Of a stretch of 64,000 bases of DNA, positions 36,301-45,300 are shown piece by piece. Every line of letters starts with the position of its first letter. Position 1 is the stretch's first letter. The position numbers were made by a program, and so were the translations under genes. Source of the DNA: JBBWZH01 sp035544115 (GTDB taxonomy: Bacteria > Actinomycetota > Actinomycetes > Mycobacteriales > CADCTP01); assembly GCA_963714145.1 (NCBI GenBank), contig OY970235.1:4030001-4094000 (forward strand). The letters run 5' to 3'. Below the pieces are notes generated by a model. That model saw only the letters and a program-made list of their open reading frames with translations, did not search any database and was not told the DNA's origin.

Positions 36301-39300
36301 GTCGTCGCGGACCAGCAGCGGCGACGTGTAGCCGTTCGGGCTGATGATGTCCCGGATCTCCAGGGTCAGGTTCCCCTCCGAGAGCCCGGCCTGCAGCGCG
36401 GCCAGCGTGCTGGTGCCGGTGTGCGCGAGCTGGGCGATCCGGCCGCCGCGGGCCAGCATCGCGTCCCGGACGGTCAGGTAGAGCCGCCGCACGGTGCCCG
36501 AGGCGATGCCGATGAACAGCACCTTGCGGGTATCGATATCGGTACGGGTCAGCGGCAGCACGGTCAGCCCCAGCGACGCCGGGGTGGCATCGCGCGGCAC
36601 CTGCCGCAGCCCCGGCCGGGGCAGCCGGGTGTCGTCGACCACGACCGCGCCGCCGGTCCGGCGCAGCGGCGGCAGCTGCTGCTGCGGCACCAGCGCGGAG
36701 CGGGACAGCTGCACCCGCGCCGGCCGGCCGGCGCGCGGGTCGTCGCCGCGGCTGAACCTGGTCAGCAGCGCCCGCGGTATCCCGGCGAACAGGTAGTTGA
36801 CCACAGTGGACGGTTGCACGACCCGGCGCAGTCGCATGTGGACGGTGAACTGTCCGGTGTAGACGTGGGTGATGTCCTCCTGCTGGTAGGTGTCGCGCTC
36901 GATGTTGATCCGGGTCGACTCGTTCCGCCGGCCGAAGGAGACCGACTCGGAGATGCCGAAGCCGCCCTGCTCGCGGCCCAGCCGCGGGTCGCTGTCCGGC
37001 ACCTGCTGCAGCGTGCCGCCGGTCTCGGTGTTGCTGCCGCCGCCGCGGTTGGTGCTGGTGCTGCGCTCCTGCCCGGCCCACACGTACAGGCCGGTCGAGT
37101 GCTGGTCGCGGGTGTGCTGGTAGTGGAACGTGTCGCCGTCGGTGGCCCACAGCTCCAGCTCGTAGGTGAGGTGGAAGCCGGGCCGCGAGACGCTCGCGCT
37201 GATCAGCATCCCGGAGCCCTGCAGCTTGGCCAGCTGGCCCTGGATCGAGCCGAGCTGCAGGAACACGTCCAGCCCGTGCGGCAGCGCGGTGCGGGTGATC
37301 GGACCGCGGGTGCCGGCGGTGCCGCCGCGCACGGTCCAGCGCTTGGTCAGCAGCGGGCCGGCGTGCCCGCCGAGCAGCTGCCGGGCCTGCTCCACCACCG
37401 GCTCCGGGATCAGCGTGCTGGGCCGGCCGGTCACCCGCTCGGTGGTGGTCATCGTGGACAGCCCGGCGGACGGGATCCGCGCCGGCACGTTCGCCGGCGG
37501 CGGCGTGGCCGCGGGCGGCACCCAGCGCAGCACCTGCAGGCCGCCGACCACCAGCACCTGCCGGGCCGCGGTGCGGGCGCCGAACTCGACGGTGGCCGCC
37601 CGGCGCCAGCGCACCGCGGTCACCGTCCACACCACGTCTTTCCCGTGCGGGGTGTACCTGCGCAGGTCGGATACCAGCCAGCGGCCCTTGACGGTGTTCT
37701 CGACCAGCGTCTCGGTGCGCGAGGTGTCCCGCCGGGAGCCGCCGGCCGCCAGCGGCAGGAAGAACCGCCAGTCGCCGTCCGCGGTCTTCTTGATCCGCAT
37801 CCCGAACTCGATCTTGCCGCCGAACTCCCAGGACGTGCCGGACCCGGTCTCCCCCTTGACCACGTTGTTGGCCTCGATGATGTCGACCCGCTTGAGGTCG
37901 ACCGGCGGGCCGAGGTCCTGGCCGCCGAACGTGTTGGCGGCCAGCACCACCAGCACGCCGGTGTCGGCCAGCTTGCCCCGGTCGTAGACGACGAACGGCA
38001 GTTCCCCGTTCGGGCTGCGCATCAGGTGCGCGTTCAGCTGCTGCGGCTCGGTCAGCTGGGCCACCACGTCCCGGGCGGCCTCGACCGGCACGCCCACCGC
38101 GGTCAGCGCCTGCTCGGTCGCGGTGGCCAGCAGCGGCGAGCCCAGCGCCCCGGGGACGAGCAGGTCCTCGTGCGTGATCGGCCGCTCGGGCCCGAGCAGC
38201 TCCTGCCAGCTCGGCGGGACCGGGAAGCCGCGCAGCATCAGCCCGCCCGGGGGCGTCACCCCCCGCATCGGGTCGTTCAGGTAGCCGGTCCCGGCGGTCG
38301 CCAGCATCGGCGGCACGGTCGCGGCCGGGGGCAGCGCCAGCGCCTCGGGCACCACGTACCGGACCACGCCGCGGCCGAGCCGCCGCTCGAGCACCGGTGC
38401 CGGCACCGGCGGGCGCGGCCGGACCAGCTGCCCGGCCGCCCGCTTGGCCCGCTTGCCGACGTCGACGATCTTGCCGGGCAGGGTCAGCGCGGGGCCGGGC
38501 GCGAACGTCGCGGACACCTCGGCGTGCCAGTCGATCGGGTAGTCGAAGGTCAGCGCCGGCCCGCTGAACAGCGCCCCGCGCACGGTGAACACGCCCAGGT
38601 CGACGCCCGAGCCGGCGGACGCGGTGCCGCTGCGCCTGCCCTGCACACTGAACCCGAACGTGCGCAGCGTGCCGCCGATGGAGACGCCGAAGCTGGGCGC
38701 GATCTGCACGCCGAAGCCGAGCGTGGTGGACACGCTGCCGGCCGACCCGATGCCGGCGAAGTAGGTCGGGATCAGGTTGACGTCCGCGTCCCGGATCCGC
38801 CCGGTGGACAGCGGCCGGGTGCGCGGCGAGCCGTCCCGGTTCGGGGTCCGTTCGACCCAGACGGTCACCTGGTAGGTGACGACGCCGCCCGGCGTCCACC
38901 GCTCGAAGGTCAGCGACAGCCCGGGTGTGCCGGCCGGCCGGAGCCGGCCGGCCCGGGGGTGCCGCTGGGTACCCGGCAGCTTGGCCAGCAGCGTGGACGC
39001 CCGGGCCCGCAGCGCCGGCTGCGAGTAGTACGCGTTCAGCAGCCGCTGCACGTGCAGCTTGTCGTAGTCGGTCCAGCGCGGCACGCCGAGGCCGGTGACA
39101 TGCGCGGTGCCCTGCCGGTCGGCCTGCTGCAGCAACGTCAGCAGCTGCGGGACCACCTGGTCGCTGCCGCCCAGCCAGGACGGCGCGGCCGGCCCGATAC
39201 CCAACTCGTTGGCGATCACCGGTGGCGGCAGCGGCAGCGCCGTCCCGAGCGTGCCGGTCGGCAGGTCGTTGGCGTCGCCGAGCAGCTCCGCGTACGCCGC

Positions 39301-42300
39301 GTCGGTGCTGGCGGCCAGGAAGTCCGGCAGGTGCGCCTGCCGGACCAGCCGCTCGAACCGCGGCGCCTCGCGCAGCGGCACCCGCACGTACAGCACCGAG
39401 TCCTGGCCGACCTCCGTCCGGGCCGCCGGCACCGAGCTGAGGATCGTCGCGGCCAGCCGCACCTCCACCCGGTAGAGCACGTTCCAGTTGCCCTGCCGGA
39501 CGCCGCGCCAGTCGCCACCGCCCACGAACGAGGACATGCTCCGGCCGACCCTGGTCGAGGACGACGCGTCGAACTGCACCGCGGGCACCGTGATCCCGCC
39601 GCCGAACTGCTTCTGGTCCGGGTGGTCGAAGTTCACCCCGAACTTGGCCGACGGGCCGAACGTCACCCCGCCGGAGTTGCCGCCGGAGCCCTGGCTCACG
39701 GTGCCCTGCCGCACCTCCAGCTTCGGCGCCACCTCGGCGATGCCGACCCGCCGGACCGCGCGCAGCCCGGCCTTCACCACCAGCGCCAGCCACCCGCCGC
39801 CGGGCAGGTCGAACGGCTTGGACGGGGCGCCGGACGAGATCAGCAGCTGGCCCACCGGCAGCAGCGCCTTCTCGGTCAGGAACCCGTGCACCTGCGTCTG
39901 CAGCGCCGTCGACGACCGCACCCCGGCGCCGCCCAGCCAGGCCAGCACCGCGTCGGCCAGCGGCCGCAGCTGGCTGACCGCCGTCACCGAGGCCGGCAGG
40001 TACGACAGCACCGACTCCAGTTGCCGGATGGTCCGCGCCTCGTCGGTGCCCATGGTCGGCGGGGCGATCCGCGGCCCCGGGGTCACCAGCGGCTGGCTGA
40101 GCTGGTCGATGATCGGCTGCACCGTCGCCTGCCGGGCCAGCCACTGCGCGCGGGCCGCCGGGTCGGTCGGCGGCACCGGCACGCTCTGCTCCTGCGGGAA
40201 CCGCAGCAGCGCGGCGATCGGGGAACGCCACGTCACGACGACCCCCACCGGCGGGGTCAGCCGCAGCTGCAACTCACCCTGGCGCTGGAACCAGGCCCAC
40301 CGGCCGGAGTAGTCGCCATCGAGGAAGTCGCTGACCGAGCCGCCCCGGCTCACCCCGTGCGAGATCGACCCGGTACCGGACAGGGCGAAGCCGGTGGTGA
40401 CGCCGGTCGTGTACCCGGCCAGCTCCGGGCCCAGGTTGCCGGTCAGCGGCACGTTCACGGTCACCGAGGTCGACTGCGTGCGGCCGGCCGAGCCGGACCA
40501 CTCGTTCGGCAGGTCGGCCGGGTTGCCCTCGACCTCGTCCCGGACCTCGACCTCGTCCAGCGGCAGGTCGAGCAGTTCGAGCATCTCGTCCGGGTCCAGC
40601 GGCACCGGGAGGCCCGGCCCGCCGGTCAGCGGCCGCCAGGTCAGCTCGCCCCGGTAACCCGGCCCGTACGGGAGGTGGAACTCGAACCGGTTCCCGGCGA
40701 CCAGCAGCCGGGCGAACTCCTGCGCGCCGCCCTGGGCCGCGATCAGCCCCTCCAGCGCGGCGGTGATCGCCAGGATCGCGGCCGGGTCGTCCGGCAGCGG
40801 GAGCTTCCGCAGCAGCGCGTCGCGCAGTGCGGCGTCTCGGTCCTCGCCGATGCCGTTGGCCAGCGCCGTCCCGGCGAACGCGGCCACCCGGCCGCGCAGG
40901 CCCAGCGCGGCATCCTCGGTGTACGACCGGGGCGGCAGGTACCGCACCTCACCCGCCTGCTTCTCGGCCCGCGCGGTCCGGGCCCGGATCTGCGCCTCCG
41001 CCACCGCCTCGGCCTCCCGCCGGGCCCGGTCGGCATCGACCGGCCGGGCCGCCGCCGCCTCGACCGCGGGGAGCGCCGCCAGCAGGGCCCGGTGCGGCAC
41101 CAGCCGGACGGCCCGGTCGGCGAACGCCCCCGGGTCCGCGATCGGCGGCGGGCCTTGTCGGGCAGCGGTCTGCGCCGCGGCGTCCACCTGCGCCTGCCCG
41201 GCGCGCAGCGCGGCGTCCAGCGCGCGGGCGAACGCCACCTCCCGCACCGACTCGCGGTAGCCGCGGATGACGCCGATCGGCGCGCCAGCCGCCTGGGCCG
41301 CTCGCCGGAACTCCTGCTCCGCCCGATCCGCCGCGTTCATGGCGATCGTCCACGCCGCCTCCGCCAGCCGCACCCGGGCCTGGACCCGGGCCAGCTCCAT
41401 CGCCGCCGCCTGGTCCGTCGGCGCGACCGCGATCAGCCGCAGCACCCGGGACCGCTCGGCCGCGACCAGGGCGGCGCGCCGGCCCGCCAGGTCCGCCCGC
41501 ACCGGCAGCAACGCCAGATGCAGCTGCAGCGACGCCGCCAGCGCCGGCGTCAGCGTGCTCAGCAGGCTGGTCGCCTCGTGTGCCGCCGCCCCCGCCGCGG
41601 CCACGGCCGCCAACTCCGTCGGCGTCAGCGGCACCGCCCACCGGTAGTCCGCCGCCAACTCCCCCGGCGCCCGCACCAGCCCACCCCCGCCGGTAGCAGC
41701 CGCCGCTCCAGCTGTGGCTGCCGCCATGCCGCCCGGCTCGGTCGCGGCCGTCGCGTCAGCGGCCGTCGCGTCCGCGGCCGTTGCGTCAGCGGCCGTGGCG
41801 TCACCGGCCGTCGCGTCAGCGGCCGTGGCCGGCGCCGCGTCGGTCGACGGGTTGGCGACCGGGGGCGGGGGCGGGGAGGCGGTCGGGGGCGGGATGACCG
41901 CGGTGATCGCGGCGATCAGGTCGGCCTGGGCCGGTCGCGGCGTGGGCTTGGCAGTCCGCGGCTTGGCAGTGCGCGGCTTCGCGGTGGACGGCTGGGCGGT
42001 GGACGGCTGGGTGGTGGGCGGCTGGGTGGTGGGCGTGCCGGCCGGGGCCGGGAAGCGGAGCCACTGGCCGGTGCCGGTGCCGTCGGGGCGGAACCGGGGA
42101 CGCATCGTGCCGTCCGGCCCGACCGTGCTGCCGGTGGCGAGCACCCGACCGTCCCGGGTCTGCCAGACGTCGGTCGTGGACGCCCAGACCTCGGTGCCGA
42201 GCGCGGCGGCGAACCGGGACGCGAACACCGGCTTGCCCGGGATCAGCGTGGCCGCCGAGCAGATGATCAGCACCACCGGCAGCCCGGACCGGTACCCCGG

Positions 42301-45300
42301 CAACTGGCTGACGTGCTCGGCGAACTCCGCGGCGGCCAGCCGCCGGCCGTCCGGCAGCAGCACCCGCAGCCCGCCGCCGAACCGCTCGGTGTGCGCGGCC
42401 ACCACGAACGCGTCGGGGAACAGCGGCAGCGCCCGCTGGGCCGCGGCCAACCCGGCCGCGTTCTCGGTCGGGGCGCCGAAGTAGTAGCCGCGCCCGCCGG
42501 GCAGCGGTCCCGAGCCGGCCGGCTCCGTCGCCCCGGGCAGCAGCCCCCGGCCGGCCAGCGACTCCACCCGCACGCCCAGGTCGCCGAGCAGCAACGCCCA
42601 GCCCTGCCGCTCGGCCCGCGCCGCCACGCCGTCCAGGTACGCGTCGAGCGCGGCCGGATCGCGCGGCGCGTCCGCGCCGGCCACCGCCTCGTCCAGCGCG
42701 GCCTCGACGTGGCCCTCGAGCAGCCGCCCGGCCTGCTCCAGGGTCAGGTCGCCGAGCACCCCGCCGTCCCCGCCGGACTTGTCCCGCAGGTCCTGGACGA
42801 GCTCCCGCCAGGCCGCCTCAGCGTGCGCCTGCCCGGCCAGCACCGCCGGCACCGGCAACCCGGGCACCGCCACGCCATCGGCTGGCAGCACCGGGATGCC
42901 GCGCGCGGCCAGCGCGCCGGTGTCCGCACCGGCGAGGTCGAGCAGCTCGGCCCAGGCGTCCTGCACCGCCCGGGCCCGGATCTGTCGCAAGTGGACAGTC
43001 AGCGCGTCGAGGCCCGGCCGGCCACCGTAGCTCGCCACCGCGTCCCGCATCGCATCCTGCACGAAGTCACGGACGTGCTGCCGCGCCAGCGCCAGCGGCA
43101 CATCACCCACCTCACCCGCGGCGCCCCCGGACTTCTCCCGCAGATCCTGCAGGTGCTGCTGCCACTGCGCTTCGGCGTGCGCCTGCCCGGCCACCGCGGC
43201 CGGCTCCGGCAGCCCCGGCACCGCCACCCCGCCCGCCGGCAACACCGCGATCCCCCGCGCGGCCAGCGCCCCGGCATCCACCCCGGCCAGATCGAACACC
43301 TCCGCCCAGGCGTCCTGCAATGCCCGGGCCTGTGCCTGTCGCAAGTGGACGGTCAGCGCGTCGAGGTCCGGGCGGCCGCGGTAGTCGGCCGCCGCGTCCC
43401 GCACCGCATCCTGCACGAAGTCACGGACGTGTCGCCGGGCCAGCGCCAGCGGCACATCACCCACCTCACCCGCGGCGCCCCCGGACTTCTCCCGCAGATC
43501 CTGCAGGTGCTGCTGCCAGTCCGCCTCCGCCCGGGCAGCGATCCCGGCCGTCGGCGGCGGTGGCCAGAGGTGCAGCCGGGGCGGTGTGGCCGGGCCCGCC
43601 AGCTGCGACGGGGGCCAGTGCTGTAGCCGGGCCGGTTCGCCGGTCAGGCCGCCGGCCGGCGGCGGCGAGAGCCGCAGCCGGGGTTGCGGCGCACCGGCCG
43701 GCTCCGGTACCCCCGTTCCCGGGGCGCCGGTCGCGCTGTCGACCTGCGCGGGAGCGGGCGTCCGGGTGCCGGTCTCCGCGCCGGCCGGAGTGTCTGCTGC
43801 GGACGGTTCCGGTGTCGACGTGCCGGTCTCCGGGGTTCCGGCGGTGGCCTTCCGCGCGGCCTCGGCCGCGTCGCGGGCGGCCTCGGCCGCGTCCTGGGCG
43901 GCCTGGCGTGCGGCCAGGTCGGCGTTCCGGGCCGCGAGCCGGGTCTCCTGCTCGGCCCGCTCCCGGTAGAGCCGTTCCAGCGCGGCGTCGGCCCGCTGGT
44001 GCGCGACGCCCGGCGGTCTGTCCCCAATGGACAGTCCCGATTGCCCGGAGCCGCCGGTGCGGTTCCGCAGGCCCGGGCCACCGCCCGGCCCGCCGCCATC
44101 GCCGCCCCCCGGCCCGCCGCCCCGACCCGGCCTCGGACCGCCGCCACCGGAGCCGCCGCCACCACGCCGGACGGTTCCGTCCGGGCCGACGGGTCGGCCC
44201 GGCTCGCCGTCCGGGTCCGGGCCGGTGGCGGCCTCGGGCCGTACCGTCTCGGCCTGGATCCCGACCTCGGTTCCCGTTCCGGTGCCGGCCGCGCCGGCGC
44301 CGGCCGGGTCCGCGCCCGGCTCGACCGGGTCCGGCGAGACCTCGGTCGCGGTGGGGTCGCCGCCGGCCCGGGTCGCCTGCTCGTGGCCACCCGGGCGGCC
44401 GCCGCCGTCCGTACCCGGCGGCGGCAGCAGGGTGGTGCCCGATCCCGAGCCATGGGCGCGCATCCCGCCGCCACCACCGCCACCACCGGTGCCACCGCCA
44501 CCACCACCGCCGTCGCCGTTCACGAGGTAGCCGCCGGTGGCCGGCCCGGGCGACCCGTCCGGCTCGCTGGCCGGCAGGTCGCTGACGGTCATCGGCCGGT
44601 TCCCCGGCTCCCCCGGCGCCCCACCCGGCCGCACGGTCAGCGGCCCGTCCGGGCTCACCACGAACTCGCCGCCGCCGAGCCGCTGCCCGACCTCGGAGAT
44701 CGTGTTCGCCGCCGCCGGTTCGTCCACAATGGACGGTCGGATGTCGGTCACCGTCGCCGGCCGGCTCCCGGGCTGCCCCGGCACTCCGCCCGGCTGCACG
44801 GTCAGCGGCCCGCCCGGATCCGGCACCGGCTGCCCATCCCGCAACCGCCGGCCGACATCGGAGATCGTGTGCGCGGCCGGCTCGGCCGCTGCCGGACCGC
44901 CGCTGCCGATGTCGTTCACCGTCATCGGGCGGCTCCCCGGCTGCCCCGGGGCACCACCCGGCTGCACGGTCGGCGGCCCGCTCGGATCCAGCACCCGGTA
45001 GCCGTCCTGCAGCAGGCGCCCGATATCGGAGACGGTGGACCCGGCCGGTGGACGCAGCACCGCCGACCCACCCGACCCGATATCGTTCACCGTCATCGGC
45101 CGGTTCCCCGGCTGCCCCGGGGCCCCACCCGGCGGCACGGTCAACGGCCCGCGCGGGTCCAGCACCGGCAGCCCGTCCCGCAGCCGCTGCCCGACCTCCG
45201 AGATCGCCGGCACCGCCGGCGGTTCGACGGCCGGGGACTGCCCGCGGCCGATGTCGTTCACCGTCATCGGGCGGCTCCCCGGCTGCCCCGGGGCACCACC

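Noticed and set aside
32878..43626. A 3582-codon open frame on the plus strand opposite the giant effector
   Set aside because: It is rich in Arg, Gln, Pro and Val strings without any recognisable domain and mirrors the minus-strand gene, which has clear motifs. Long antisense frames are expected at this GC content.
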